This document shows, piece by piece, positions 1-9,047 of a DNA stretch of 64,000 nucleotides. The stretch is from Tolypothrix sp. PCC 7910 (GTDB taxonomy: Bacteria; Cyanobacteriota; Cyanobacteriia; Cyanobacteriales; Nostocaceae): assembly GCF_011769525.1 (NCBI RefSeq), contig NZ_CP050440.1, positions 8,170,001-8,234,000 of the forward strand, read 5' to 3'. Every line of letters begins with the position of its first letter. Positions within the stretch are counted from its first letter, which is position 1. The translations under genes were made by a program, and so were the position numbers. The notes under the pieces were generated by a model. The model was not told where the DNA came from and did no database searches. It worked only from the letters and a program-made list of their open reading frames with translations.

Positions 1-317
1 GGTTGCAAAATTTGCAAACAGCTATTAAAAATTGGCTACAAGAAAATCAAAATGTAGTCCTAGCGTGTTCAGCCTTAAAAGACAGCTATCGCCAATTTTT
101 GTTAGTGGATAGCAACCTCATCAAAATAGTCTACCTCAAAGGGTCTTACGAGTTAATCCAAAAGCGCTTGCAAGAACGCCAGAATCACTACATGAGTGCA
201 ACCCTACTGGATAGCCAGTTTCACACTCTGGAAGAGCCATTAGACACTATATATATGGATATTGCAGAGACACCACAAGTAATTGTGCAAAATATTAGAA
301 CAGCTTTGGGAATTTAG
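1..317 (+). CDS. gntK: Gluconokinase, C-terminal part (truncated by window edge)
   Basis: The reading frame is open to the left edge, so only about the last 104 residues are present and the true start lies outside. The visible part carries the gluconate kinase signature: an ACSALKDSYR segment near residues 22-31 of the fragment, then YLKGSYELIQKRLQER and a QFHTLEEP segment, which in the family form the lid and sugar-binding regions. The enzyme phosphorylates D-gluconate to 6-phosphogluconate, feeding the oxidative pentose phosphate or Entner-Doudoroff route in the cytosol. The P-loop that would confirm kinase activity is off-window. The next gene is on the other strand, so nothing can be said about an operon from this side. 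Confidence 0.85.
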   Translation, partial: LQNLQTAIKNWLQENQNVVLACSALKDSYRQFLLVDSNLIKIVYLKGSYELIQKRLQERQNHYMSATLLDSQFHTLEEPLDTIYMDIAETPQVIVQNIRTALGI

Positions 318-362
318 GAATTGGTAATTGGTAATTGGTAATTGGTAATGGGTAATTGGTAG
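317..362. repeat. Heptanucleotide STRR (GGTAATT type)
   Basis: Six consecutive near-perfect copies of a 7-bp unit (ATTGGTA) directly follow the gluconokinase stop. This is the short tandemly repeated repetitive sequence type known from heterocystous cyanobacteria. It is non-coding. Confidence 0.85.
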
Positions 363-400
363 GGTGTGTTGTCGCGTAGCGCAACGCACCGATATACATT
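361..400. repeat. Dispersed GGGTGTGTTG...GCGCAACGCACC repeat
   Basis: A GC-rich, partly self-complementary segment with TAGCGCAACGCA resembles segments at 10446-10500, 24023-24080 and 26149-26203 in this window. All share a GTGCGTT / AACGCA motif. It looks like a short dispersed intergenic repeat of unknown role. Confidence 0.55.
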
Positions 401-510
401 ATAGGAAGCCTTAATTTTATACCATTTATACCCAGACAATGCCATGTCCCTACAATCTGTCACATTCTTTTCTCAAATTGGTATGAAATTTTTAATCATA
501 AATGACCCAT

Positions 511-1047
511 CTAAGCTAATCGCAAAGCAGGACATTTTTGTAAAAAACTAGAGGCTTTTTGATGGGCATTATCATTATCAATATTTACAGGTGTAGGTCG
601 AATAATCCCATTAAATAAATCATCCAAGCCATAGGGAGTGAAAAATTGCCATTCTCCTTGTGCATTTAGCCGCACTCCCACAGCCGTTGCAGTATGTAAC
701 CATTGCGTAATACCATCTTCTGTACTATTGTAGGTTCTTTCGCCATCACGCCAACGGGCAAAACTAGCTTGATTTTTAACATCAAACTCGTGGTGAGGAA
801 ATTGTGCCGTGAGGGTAGCTTTTGCTGCTAGTTCTTGGGAACGGTTTCCCTGGATATCAAAAAATGCAATATCAAAGTCTTTGATTACTAAAGCACAATC
901 ATCACCAAAAATTGCCCGCCAAACAGTATTTCGCACCGCACCACCGGCTAACCACCAATCAGGTAGGTTAAGTTGTGCGATCGCAGGTAAAATCATCCCC
1001 ACAGGTGAATCAGCCAGGATCATCTGTAAGCGAATATTACTGTTCAT
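511..1047 (-). CDS. Nucleotidyltransferase-like protein (NTP_transf_6 / DUF925 type)
   Basis: This 178-aa protein fits the small bacterial nucleotidyltransferase-like family once called DUF925. It has a GGAVRN segment at residues 35-40, matching the GG-x nucleotide-binding turn of the pol-beta fold, and a DFDIAFFD stretch at 57-64 that supplies paired acidic metal ligands. The middle (FDVKNQASFARWR) and the C-terminal FTPYGLDDLFNGIIRPTP segment are also typical. The substrate is not known for the family. The gene stands alone: convergent with the gluconokinase fragment and divergent from the next gene. The ATG start at 1047 is supported by the family-like N-terminus. The fold is confident, the reaction is not. 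Confidence 0.75.
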   Translation of the reverse strand: MNSNIRLQMILADSPVGMILPAIAQLNLPDWWLAGGAVRNTVWRAIFGDDCALVIKDFDIAFFDIQGNRSQELAAKATLTAQFPHHEFDVKNQASFARWRDGERTYNSTEDGITQWLHTATAVGVRLNAQGEWQFFTPYGLDDLFNGIIRPTPVNIDNDNAHQKASSFLQKCPALRLA

Positions 1048-1204
1048 ATCAAATTCAGAAAATTTTTAGCTAGCAAGCGAAAATATTACCATTCATCTTC
1101 GCCAAAGTTTGTTTAATTATTTATTCGTAGTATAAATATCAAATAATTGTACGATAGCCCAAAAACAAAATTTAATTTTTTAATTCAATTTCTATTTTTG
1201 AATT

Positions 1205-2470
1205 ATGGAAGACTTATTCGCCAGCATCAACCTGACTCTAAATCAGGAACTACCAGCCATCACAGAGTTACAGCAAGCACTTTTCACAGAACTCAGCATA
1301 GATGAAAATCAACCAGGGACAATTCTGCGCGACTTCCAAACTTTAATAGATTTTATCCAGCCAAAAGGTGTGGAAGTTAGTAGCGTTAATCATCTTCTAC
1401 CTCTAAAGGTATTATCAGAACTGAATTTACAGTTAAGTCACCCAATTGATACTAAACTGAAACGTCCTGTACAAAAATCCTATCCTTATATCAATGGGCT
1501 TTATCTGTTATTACGCAGTTCTGGAATTGTTCAAATTAAATCTCAAGGTAAAAAACAATTTTTAGTATTAGATGAAGCTGTTTTAGAATCTTGGTCTAGG
1601 CTCAATTTAACAGAACGTTATTTCACCTTACTAGAAGCCTGGTTAATTTGGGGAAACAACGAAATTTTAGGTGAACGTCAAGATACATGGAACAATTTAT
1701 TTAAATGTATTCAATTTTGGGCGCGAATTCCCGATCCAGGTTTAAAGTTTGCTAAATATGACGACCAACAAGTTCTTGGTTATTATCCTGGGCTACATAA
1801 TATTGCTTTATTAGAGTTATTTGGTTTATTAACTATTAAACAGGGAAAAGCCCAAGAAGGTAAGGGATGGCGTATTACCAGTGTAGAACGTTTACCGCTT
1901 GGTGATGCGATGTTTAGGTTACTATTCCCAGTTGGAATTATAGGCAAGTTTGAAGAAGAGATTAATATCAACTTTGGGCAATTACAACCTCATTTTCAGC
2001 CATTCTTTCCTGAATGGCAAAATAATCTAATTTTGCCCAAGCAAGGTTTTACTGATGGTATTTATATTTTTAAAGTATCAGTTTCTAAATCTTGGCGGAG
2101 GATTGCTATCCCAGCAAAAAGAGAACTAAGCTGGCTAGCTAGCACAATTCTTGATGCTTTTGATTTCGACTACGATCACCTATATGAATTTAGTTATAAA
2201 GACCGTTTTGGTCGGACTTGTACAATAGCTCATCCTTATACAGAATCACCCCCATTTGCCGATCAAGTCCGCATTGGCGATTTATCCCTAGAACCAGGTA
2301 CAAGCATGACTTATCTTTATGATTTTGGCGATAATTGGAAATTTGATGTGCAATTAGAAGACATCCAACCAACAGATAACAAAATTAAAAAAGCCAAAAT
2401 TTTAGAAATTCATGGCGATGCACCGCAACAGTATTGGAGTGAAGATAATGATTGGGATGAAGATGAGTAA
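1205..2470 (+). CDS. Plasmid pRiA4b ORF-3 family protein
   Basis: A 421-aa protein with two parts. The first ~280 residues are a helical region I do not recognise, with a segment around NNEILGERQDTWNNLFKCIQFWARIP seen in longer members of this family. The last ~135 residues match the pRiA4b ORF-3-like domain: DGIYIFKVSVSKSWRRIAIP, then LDAFDFDYDHLYEF, then the conserved YLYDFGDNWKFDVQLE. The C-terminus is strongly acidic (EDNDWDEDE). The domain occurs on plasmids, in transposon passengers and in chromosomal proteins, without a defined biochemical activity. The start follows an AT-rich region with no strong ribosome-binding site. The gene is not clearly in an operon. Confidence 0.75.
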   Translation: MEDLFASINLTLNQELPAITELQQALFTELSIDENQPGTILRDFQTLIDFIQPKGVEVSSVNHLLPLKVLSELNLQLSHPIDTKLKRPVQKSYPYINGLYLLLRSSGIVQIKSQGKKQFLVLDEAVLESWSRLNLTERYFTLLEAWLIWGNNEILGERQDTWNNLFKCIQFWARIPDPGLKFAKYDDQQVLGYYPGLHNIALLELFGLLTIKQGKAQEGKGWRITSVERLPLGDAMFRLLFPVGIIGKFEEEININFGQLQPHFQPFFPEWQNNLILPKQGFTDGIYIFKVSVSKSWRRIAIPAKRELSWLASTILDAFDFDYDHLYEFSYKDRFGRTCTIAHPYTESPPFADQVRIGDLSLEPGTSMTYLYDFGDNWKFDVQLEDIQPTDNKIKKAKILEIHGDAPQQYWSEDNDWDEDE

Positions 2471-2539
2471 TATTGTGTTCAGTTAAATACTTGTCATAAA
2501 TGTAGTAAAGGGATCAGAGGTAAAGATTTGGTATAATCT

Positions 2540-2998
2540 CTACTTAACACTTATCAGCCTCCGTAAAGGTATAATTAGCACGGCTCCTCCAACCACGACA
2601 AAAATTGAACCCAAACCTGTAAATATTGTAGGCAAAAACCATAGCTCAAACCACGAATTAATCATGACAGAATCTGGGTCTTGAGGGGGATATAAAACTT
2701 CTACTTGCTGACCTTTTTTAAATGCTGGTGGCTTACTACCTGTATGGGATTCAAATATAGTTTCTTGGCCAGAACTTGGAGTAATTTTAACAATTGGAAA
2801 GTAAGCAGAAGAGGAGCGACCCTTACTATCTTTATATGAACGTAGCTTGGAATCAATTACAGTTCCTTGTAGAGATTCTGCTGTTTTAACAAAAGAGTGA
2901 GTATTAATGGCAAAAATGATGCCTATGACAGCAAATAGACCACCAATACCCGCAAACATTGAACCAAACATTAAAAAGAATTTTGAATCATCATTCAT
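2540..2998 (-). CDS. DUF3592 membrane protein
   Basis: A 152-aa protein with two hydrophobic helices, one near residues 7-30 (FFLMFGSMFAGIGGLFAVIG) and one near 119-145 (FLPTIFTGLGSIFVVVGGAVL). Between them is a beta-rich loop of about 85 residues containing GTVID, SSSAYFPIVKI and FKKGQQVEVLYPPQDPD. This layout and the V-x-V-x-Y-P-P-x-D-P segment are diagnostic of DUF3592, a family of small membrane proteins of unknown function. Both termini probably face the cytoplasm with the loop outside. Gene order (downstream of dnaG on the same strand, about 225 bp away) does not suggest a role. Confidence 0.8.
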   Translation of the reverse strand: MNDDSKFFLMFGSMFAGIGGLFAVIGIIFAINTHSFVKTAESLQGTVIDSKLRSYKDSKGRSSSAYFPIVKITPSSGQETIFESHTGSKPPAFKKGQQVEVLYPPQDPDSVMINSWFELWFLPTIFTGLGSIFVVVGGAVLIIPLRRLISVK

Positions 2999-3222
2999 AG
3001 TAGTTTCAAAATCAACTATTAAATAACTTTAGTATTCACCGCAAATTTGATAAATCAAGGATTTATATTTCTTATCCAAAAAAGTTAGATGAGGTTATTA
3101 ACTGTATGACAGGACGCGATGCTATTGCGATCGCATGGTACTCAATACAGCTACTACTGCTTCTACAAATGGTTCAGGGTAAATTACAGATTGATAGAAA
3201 TATCAAAACTCAAATGGAATGG

Positions 3223-5139
3223 CTAAACCAAGTCTGTAATGGAAAATTGGCGTTGGCGGTCTAGTTCCTGAAGTTGTATTTTTTCGTTATAAAAAGCTTG
3301 ATAATATGATTGCCATCTTTCTGGTTCTGCTTCTGGATCGGTTTCTTGCCACAGTTCCAAAAAGTGACGATAGCGCTTTTCTCGCATTACCCGTTCCATA
3401 CAAGCGATCGCAGCCTGAACTACTTGCGGAGTCCGCATGATATCTTTCTTGCTTTTCTCATTTAAATGAAACAAATGCGATACTAAATTCAAATCTTCAG
3501 CTAATTCTAGGTATCTATCTTGCAGATTGGATATTAAGTCTACTTGCTCTATGGTTAACTCAATAATTTTTTGCCATAAAAAGCGGTGGTGAGAAAGGCT
3601 AAATTGTAAGTCTCTCTCTTCTAATGCATTTAGAATCGTTTCGCGCTGTTCGGGACAATGTAAGTAAATCCGCAATAATAAGCCTTCTGCACGTTCTAAC
3701 AACCCACGCTCGTTATTAGTAACTGCAGCCTGAGAAGCTTTATTATTCTCCCATTTTTTTTTAATTTGTATGGGTTGAGAAGTATTGTTAGCGGGAGAAA
3801 TTTGAGTCAGCAAATTTTCCACTCGTAGCGGAATTAGTCTGCTATCTCCCAAGCTGAGGATTTCGGCACAATAGGAAATATAATAATTTTGCGTATCTTT
3901 ATTAACTATATTTTTCAGTAATTTTACTATGCTTTGGGTGACTTGCTGAAAATCTGTGGGCTGTTTTAAGTCGCGGTCTTTGAGGATTTGGTCAATTTGC
4001 CAATTCAGCCACAAGGGAGCATTGGTTAAAAGTTGGCGATAGTCTTCTGAGGTATGGCTGTGCAAGTATTCATCGGCATCCTTACCATCGGGGATGTTGA
4101 GAATTTTTAGTTGCACTTCGCCCATATAGGCGAGTTCGGCAATTTCGCCAATTGCTCTAGATGCGGCGTTAGTACCTGCATTATCCGCATCAAAGTTGAG
4201 AACTAATTGTTTAGAGTCGGTATAGCGTAATACTAAGCGGACTTGATCTAAACTTAAGGCAGTACCTAGGGAAGCGACAACATTATTAATACCCGCAGCG
4301 TGGAGAGCGATCGCATCAAAATATCCTTCTACCACCACAGCTTGATCAAATTGGGAAATTCCAGATTTAGCTTGATCGAGGGCGAAGAGCGTTTTCCCTT
4401 TACTAAAAAGCTCAGTTTCCGGGGAATTGAGATACTTCGGTTGCTCATCGGTGAGGGTTCGTCCACCAAAGCCAATTACCCGCCCCTGAATATCGCGGAT
4501 GGGAATCATTAAGCGATCGCGAAACACATCATAATAACCGCCCCCTTCCTTGCGGGGTTTAATCAATCCAGCTTTTTCTACTAGTTGTACTGGGTAATGT
4601 TTACTATCTACCAAATAACGGTAAACAGTTTCCCAACCTGCGGGAGCATAACCTAAGCCAAATTGCTGTATTGTTTCTTCTTTGAGAATGCGATCGCTTT
4701 TTAGATACTGTAGAGCTTTTTGCCCCGCAGATTGTCTGAGGGCGTGTTGATAAAACTGTGCTGTAGAAGCGAGAACTTCGTATAATTGCTCACGCAAAGA
4801 CAGCTGACGCTGCAATTCTTGTCTTTGCTCAGGTTCTAAGGTTTGTACAGGTACTTGGTAACGCCGTGCTAAATCTAGCACAACTTCCGCAAAGGAACGC
4901 TTACCTACGTCCATGACAAACTTAATCGCATTTCCCCCAGCTTGACAGCCGAAGCAATAATACATTTGCTTAGTCTGACTAACAGTAAAGCTAGGGCTTT
5001 TCTCATCGTGGAACGGGCATAATCCCACAAAATCTTTACCGCGCTTGCGTAAAACTACATACTCAGAGACGACATCTACAATATCAGCACGTTGTTTAAC
5101 TTCTTCAATTGTATCCGGGTGCAAGCGGGGGATTTGCAT
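3223..5139 (-). CDS. dnaG: DNA primase DnaG
   Basis: The replicative primase synthesises short RNA primers at the fork, working with DnaB helicase. The 638-aa length is normal. The N-terminal zinc-binding domain has Cys41, His44, Cys62 and Cys65 (CPFH ... YYCFGC). The catalytic core carries the RNA polymerase segment IGFGGRTL ... PKYLNSPET and the Toprim motifs VVVEGYFDAIAL and NFDADNAG that bind catalytic Mg2+. The last ~190 residues form the helical DnaB-interaction region, which is less conserved. The ATG at 5139 gives the family-typical MQIPRLHPDTIEEV start. The upstream 275 bp hold heptanucleotide repeats and probably the divergent promoters for dnaG and the TftA-like gene. Confidence 0.97.
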   Translation of the reverse strand: MQIPRLHPDTIEEVKQRADIVDVVSEYVVLRKRGKDFVGLCPFHDEKSPSFTVSQTKQMYYCFGCQAGGNAIKFVMDVGKRSFAEVVLDLARRYQVPVQTLEPEQRQELQRQLSLREQLYEVLASTAQFYQHALRQSAGQKALQYLKSDRILKEETIQQFGLGYAPAGWETVYRYLVDSKHYPVQLVEKAGLIKPRKEGGGYYDVFRDRLMIPIRDIQGRVIGFGGRTLTDEQPKYLNSPETELFSKGKTLFALDQAKSGISQFDQAVVVEGYFDAIALHAAGINNVVASLGTALSLDQVRLVLRYTDSKQLVLNFDADNAGTNAASRAIGEIAELAYMGEVQLKILNIPDGKDADEYLHSHTSEDYRQLLTNAPLWLNWQIDQILKDRDLKQPTDFQQVTQSIVKLLKNIVNKDTQNYYISYCAEILSLGDSRLIPLRVENLLTQISPANNTSQPIQIKKKWENNKASQAAVTNNERGLLERAEGLLLRIYLHCPEQRETILNALEERDLQFSLSHHRFLWQKIIELTIEQVDLISNLQDRYLELAEDLNLVSHLFHLNEKSKKDIMRTPQVVQAAIACMERVMREKRYRHFLELWQETDPEAEPERWQSYYQAFYNEKIQLQELDRQRQFSITDLV

Positions 5140-5170
5140 AGTTTGTTATTTGTCCTTTGTCATTTGTCGT

Positions 5171-5222
5171 TGGGTAATTGGTAATGGGTAATGGGTAATG
5201 GGTAATTGGTGATTGGTAATTA
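5171..5222. repeat. Heptanucleotide STRR (GGTAATG/GGTAATT)
   Basis: About seven tandem copies of GGTAATK in the divergent spacer between dnaG and the TftA-like gene. The same repeat type occurs at least eight times in this window. Confidence 0.8.
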
Positions 5223-5415
5223 CTTTTTCCCTTTGTCTCCTTGTCCCCTCATCTCCCCAGTCACCAGTCCCCAATCACCAATCCCCAACCAACTTGGGAG
5301 AAAAGACAAAGGACAAATGATTAGGTACTCCTGATGGATATTATATTGTTGTTGCTCAACCAAGAAATATAGATAGCATGGCTGAGGCTGAGTCTTATAA
5401 GAGGAAATACTGAAG

Positions 5416-6756
5416 ATGGGGCGTATTTTTATTTCTGCTGCTCACGGTGGTAAAGAAGCTGGCGGAATCGATCCAGGGACGATCGCAGGCGGGACAACAG
5501 AAGCTAGAGAAATGATTTTGTTGCGGGATTTGATTGTAACAGAACTGCGGGCGCGGAGTTTTGAAGTTTTGTCTGTTCCCGATGATTTGAGTGCAGCAGA
5601 TACAATCGCCTGGATTAATACTCGTGGACGTTCTACCGATGTGGCGTTAGAAATTCACGCTGATGCGGCTACTAGCCCAAATGTGCGCGGGGCTAGTGTT
5701 TTCTATATTGCGAGTAACGATCAGCGTAAAAGCAATGGGGAACTGCTATTAGTAGGACTTTTACGCCGTGTACCCCAATTACCAAATCGCGGAGTTAGAC
5801 CTGATACTGATAGTGGATTAGGTAAGTTAGCATTTTGCCGACAGACTGCGATCGCTTCTTTGTTGATGCAAGTAGGATTTCTCAGCAGTCCTGAAGATAG
5901 GTCTTTACTGCAAACCCGTCGCCGTGATTTTGCTTTAGGAATTGCCGATGGCTTGGCATCTTGGAGTCGTGTAGTTGACCCCAGCCAAGGCAATACACCA
6001 GAGGTAACTTATCCTCCGATTAATATTAGTATTAACGGACAAAATTACGCCGAAAAAGGCATTCTTGTTAATGGTAATGCTTATATTCCCATTGATTTAG
6101 CAGATCGCTTGCGAGTTGATTTATCAAAAGTTCCCGAAGTTCGCCGTATTACCTATCATAAAGTTGTGTATGTGAAAGCAATTGAATTGCGAGACTTTAA
6201 TGTTTCAGTTGGCTGGGATGCGGCCACAAAAACTGTACAATTGCGTTCTATTTTGGTCGTTTGCCCTGGTCAATTAGATAAAATTGTCTCGAATGGAAAT
6301 ACTTCAGAAGTGCAGTTACAAGTATTCCTGAGAAATAATAACGAGAATGCTTTAGTGCGATTTCCCGATATACCAAAACTCTACCGAGAAGAAGCCAGCG
6401 TAGAAGGAGTTAACTACGATATAGCCTTTTGCCAAATGTGTGTAGAAACTGGATTTTTACGCTTTGGTGGAGATATTAAACCAGAGCAAAATAACTTTGC
6501 TGGTTTAGGGACAATTGGCGGTGCTACACAAGCAGCATCTTTTGAAAGTGCCCGAATTGGCGTGAGGGCACATATCCAACATTTAAAAGCTTATGCCAGT
6601 TTAGAACCTCTAGTAAATGAAGTTGTAGACCCAAGATTTCGCTTTGTGACACGGGGAATTGCACCATTAATTGATCAATTATCCGGGCGCTGGTCAGCAG
6701 ATTTAGATTATGGTGCGAAAATTACAGCGATGGTAAAACGTTTATATGGTATTTGA
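5416..6756 (+). CDS. tftA: N-acetylmuramoyl-L-alanine amidase with C-terminal glucosaminidase-like domain (TftA-like)
   Basis: A 446-aa protein of two hydrolase-like halves. Residues 1-190 are an Amidase_3 domain: the metal-site His in ISAAHGG, then EARE with its Glu, VALEIHADA with a second ligand His, and MQVGFLSSPED near the end. Residues ~200-290 resemble a stalk-type domain (INGQNYAEKGILVNGNAYIPIDLADRL). The last ~150 residues look like a beta-N-acetylglucosaminidase/lysozyme fold: FCQMCVETGFLRFGG, NNFAGLGTIGG, GVRAHIQHLKAY. This architecture matches the Nostoc hormogonium tapered-terminus morphoprotein TftA, which shapes the tips of motile filaments; assigning that role here is inference. 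A GAGGAAA ribosome site lies just upstream of the ATG. No signal peptide is evident. Confidence 0.75.
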   Translation: MGRIFISAAHGGKEAGGIDPGTIAGGTTEAREMILLRDLIVTELRARSFEVLSVPDDLSAADTIAWINTRGRSTDVALEIHADAATSPNVRGASVFYIASNDQRKSNGELLLVGLLRRVPQLPNRGVRPDTDSGLGKLAFCRQTAIASLLMQVGFLSSPEDRSLLQTRRRDFALGIADGLASWSRVVDPSQGNTPEVTYPPINISINGQNYAEKGILVNGNAYIPIDLADRLRVDLSKVPEVRRITYHKVVYVKAIELRDFNVSVGWDAATKTVQLRSILVVCPGQLDKIVSNGNTSEVQLQVFLRNNNENALVRFPDIPKLYREEASVEGVNYDIAFCQMCVETGFLRFGGDIKPEQNNFAGLGTIGGATQAASFESARIGVRAHIQHLKAYASLEPLVNEVVDPRFRFVTRGIAPLIDQLSGRWSADLDYGAKITAMVKRLYGI

Positions 6757-6846
6757 ATTAGCCGGATTGAAACTACCAATAGTAATCGCACCAAAGTAAT
6801 AAATTTGTAAAAATAGAAAAGACGTAAAACCTCAACTGTAACTCCA

Positions 6847-7434
6847 ATGCTGAGTCAGATAACAACGCGACGCTTTACAGTGAACGAATACCATCGTTTA
6901 ATTGAATTAGGTTTTTTCCATGAAGACGAACGTGTCGAACTCATTCGCGGCGAACTAGTGCAGATGATAGCTAAAGGAACAGCACACACAACCTGTTGCA
7001 GAAATCTAATTCGAGAACTAGGTAAATTAGTCGCTGGGAAAGCTGAGTTACAGTGCCAAGACCCTATAAATTTACCATCAGGTAGTGAACCAGAACCTGA
7101 TTTTGCTATAGTTCGTTCGACAGCAGATAACTATTTATCTGCACACCCTACACCGCCAGATATATTTTTAGTTATTGAAATTGCAGATTCATCTTTAGAT
7201 TACGATCGCAATGTCAAAATGCCTTTATATGCTGAGGCTGAAATTCCTCATTACTGGATATTTAATTTAGTTGCTAAACAATTGGAAGCCTACAGCGAAC
7301 CTTATCAAGATTCTCAAGGTAATTTTGGCTATCGCTTAAAACGGATATTTTTAGCCAATCAATCAGTAGAATTACCTTTGCCTTTATCTCCAACGCTAGA
7401 TTTAGCTGCTGTTTTTCCTTGTCAAGTTACTTGA
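6847..7434 (+). CDS. Uma2 family protein (DUF820, PD-(D/E)XK nuclease fold)
   Basis: The 195-aa protein is a Uma2/DUF820 member, a family greatly expanded in filamentous cyanobacteria. Visible landmarks are RRFTVNEYHRLIELGFF at the N-terminus, ERVELIRGELVQM, EPEPDFAIVR with the putative catalytic Asp85, and FLVIEIADSSLDYDRNVKMPLYAEAEIPHYWIF, which carries the E-x-A-D and the downstream Lys. The fold is that of restriction-like endonucleases, but cellular roles are unproven. It lies 90 bp after the TftA-like gene on the same strand, too far to infer coupling. Confidence 0.85.
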   Translation: MLSQITTRRFTVNEYHRLIELGFFHEDERVELIRGELVQMIAKGTAHTTCCRNLIRELGKLVAGKAELQCQDPINLPSGSEPEPDFAIVRSTADNYLSAHPTPPDIFLVIEIADSSLDYDRNVKMPLYAEAEIPHYWIFNLVAKQLEAYSEPYQDSQGNFGYRLKRIFLANQSVELPLPLSPTLDLAAVFPCQVT

Positions 7435-7562
7435 TTTCCAATAATAACAGATGATATTTAATTGATTTAAAAAAATGCCATTTTTCCTTGATCAATACAA
7501 AAGAAAAATGACACAAAAAGAATATAAGCCCAACTTAAATTTGTAACGCTGTAGTGTGTTAA

Positions 7563-8336
7563 TTACGCTGTTTTGAAAAAGCGGATAATTTCGCGCACGT
7601 GATCGAGAAATTGTCCGTCGGTGGAAAGTTGCGCGATCGCATTTCTGGCTTCTCTGGCTAAACGTTCGTGTTCGGTTTGGTTGGTGGCGCGCAGTTCTTC
7701 TAAATTGGCGGCGATTCTGGCTAAGTCGCGGCGGGTTTCTTCACTAAATCGTTGTTGAGTTGCAGGAATAGAGTAAGAGTTTTCTGGATCAAGCCTGTCT
7801 TCCAAAGATTTGACTTTTTCTTCCAAGATGGAAAAGCGATCGCGCAGTTCCACAATATCTTCACGAGGATATTGCCATTCTTGGCGAATCATCCGTAATC
7901 TTGTGTATAAATACTCATAGGCGCGGATTGCTGGACGGAGGACAGTTAGTAACAAAGCTGCACCGGAACTGATGTATCCTACAGCACTAATACCTGTGGC
8001 GGCGAGGGTATAAAGTCCAATAGTGGAGATGATATGTAACGCGATCGCCACCCAAAGCGATCGCTTGGCTAAAACTTTGACATACTTTAATTGTTTCTCA
8101 TCTACGGGAATTCCCTTTTCTTTGGACTGTGCGCCTTCTGCTAACACTTCTTTGGCTTGAAAATGCACATTCCAGGGTACGGTAACAATTACCAACAGCC
8201 ACCAAAAGCTTGCACCACCAATTGCCCAATCGAGAAAGCTACCAGCCGGGATATGCAACCATTGTAGGATACCAAAAGTTCCCAGTACGATCACTAAAAT
8301 CCCAACAATAGAACTTACAAAAAAATTAATATACAT
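7563..8336 (-). CDS. Conserved membrane protein with C-terminal coiled coil, function unknown
   Basis: I do not recognise a named family. The 257-aa sequence has about four hydrophobic helices: residues ~5-30 (FFVSSIVGILVIVLGTFGIL), ~35-55, ~93-115 (SLWVAIALHIISTIGLYTLAA) and ~117-135. Between the second and third is a charged cytoplasmic-type loop. From about 145 onward it is soluble and heptad-like (LRDRFSILEEKVKSLEDRLD ... LARIAANLEELRATNQTEHERLAREARNAIAQL), so a coiled coil is likely. The ATG start at 8336 is directly followed by the hydrophobic N-terminus. A tract of CCAGTCA-type heptamers separates it from the gene upstream. Confidence 0.6.
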   Translation of the reverse strand: MYINFFVSSIVGILVIVLGTFGILQWLHIPAGSFLDWAIGGASFWWLLVIVTVPWNVHFQAKEVLAEGAQSKEKGIPVDEKQLKYVKVLAKRSLWVAIALHIISTIGLYTLAATGISAVGYISSGAALLLTVLRPAIRAYEYLYTRLRMIRQEWQYPREDIVELRDRFSILEEKVKSLEDRLDPENSYSIPATQQRFSEETRRDLARIAANLEELRATNQTEHERLAREARNAIAQLSTDGQFLDHVREIIRFFKTA

Positions 8337-8383
8337 AATTACCTACCTATAGTGAAATGATTGATCTGTCACATTTCTTTCTG

Positions 8384-8466
8384 TCACCAGTCACCAGTCC
8401 CCAGTCACCAGTCCCCAGTCACCAGTCCCCAGTCACCAGTCACCAGTCACCAGTCCCCAGTCCCCA
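8384..8466. repeat. STRR, alternating CACCAGT / CCCCAGT heptamers
   Basis: Roughly twelve tandem 7-bp units, mostly alternating CACCAGT and CCCCAGT, fill the spacer upstream of the membrane protein gene. It is the longest STRR tract in the window. Confidence 0.85.
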
Positions 8467-8574
8467 AACCGAGTGATTGTGTAATTGAAAAGCGTAATAG
8501 CTTACCTCAATGATGGCTAGGCTTGGGCAGTTTTACGGTAATACGTATGATAGTTTTTAGAATTGCACAATTAG

Positions 8575-8979
8575 TTACAAGATGAGATAGCTATGCCAAA
8601 TTGGTTGAGTATCTTTGTTTACCCTTTCTGGTAAAAGCAATCGCCAAGTTTTACCTTCTCGTTGAATTTGCAGATAAACCTCAAAAGGTTGTTGCAGTTG
8701 CGTCAAGCGTCTCTTAGGTAATTTGATAATTAAGTCGTAGGTTCCCCGTACCCGGAAAGCAGGTAAATTTTCGACGGTTAGGGGTTTTTGTTCGCTAATT
8801 GCTAGCTTTTCAATATCAAACCCTTGCAAGTCCAGATCTAGCTTTTGGCTAAGTTGTTGTTGCGTTTGTTCTAGCTGAAGTGCGATCGCTTTTTGCACTA
8901 ACTGATTAGTGGGTAGCAGCCCAATCGTACCACAGGCTGTCAATAGCACTAGTAAAGCTGTCAACACTAACCGCAACAT
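8575..8979 (-). CDS. Small lipoprotein, function unknown
   Basis: A 134-aa protein with a lipoprotein signal: MLRLVLTALLVLLTACG, where LTAC forms a lipobox with Cys16 as the probable lipidated residue. The mature part is a helical stretch rich in Gln (LQLEQTQQQLSQKLDLDLQGFDIEKL) followed by a beta-rich region with VRGTYDLIIKLPKRRLTQLQQPFEVYLQIQREGKTWRLLLPE. I do not recognise the family; similar small lipoproteins are widespread in filamentous cyanobacteria. It is divergent from the O-methyltransferase gene, with starts 68 bp apart. Confidence 0.65.
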   Translation of the reverse strand: MLRLVLTALLVLLTACGTIGLLPTNQLVQKAIALQLEQTQQQLSQKLDLDLQGFDIEKLAISEQKPLTVENLPAFRVRGTYDLIIKLPKRRLTQLQQPFEVYLQIQREGKTWRLLLPERVNKDTQPIWHSYLIL

Positions 8980-9047
8980 AGTTATTTTTTACATATCACT
9001 CTCCAGCGATAGTATAGCGGTTGATGAGCCAAATTCTCTAATCTACT

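Noticed and set aside
809-1069. Plus-strand 86-codon frame opposite the nucleotidyltransferase gene
   Set aside because: It lies antisense to a conserved protein and has no recognisable motif; a shadow frame.
8384-8466. CRISPR or minisatellite coding repeat
   Set aside because: Units are 7 bp and match the known heptanucleotide STRR class of cyanobacteria.
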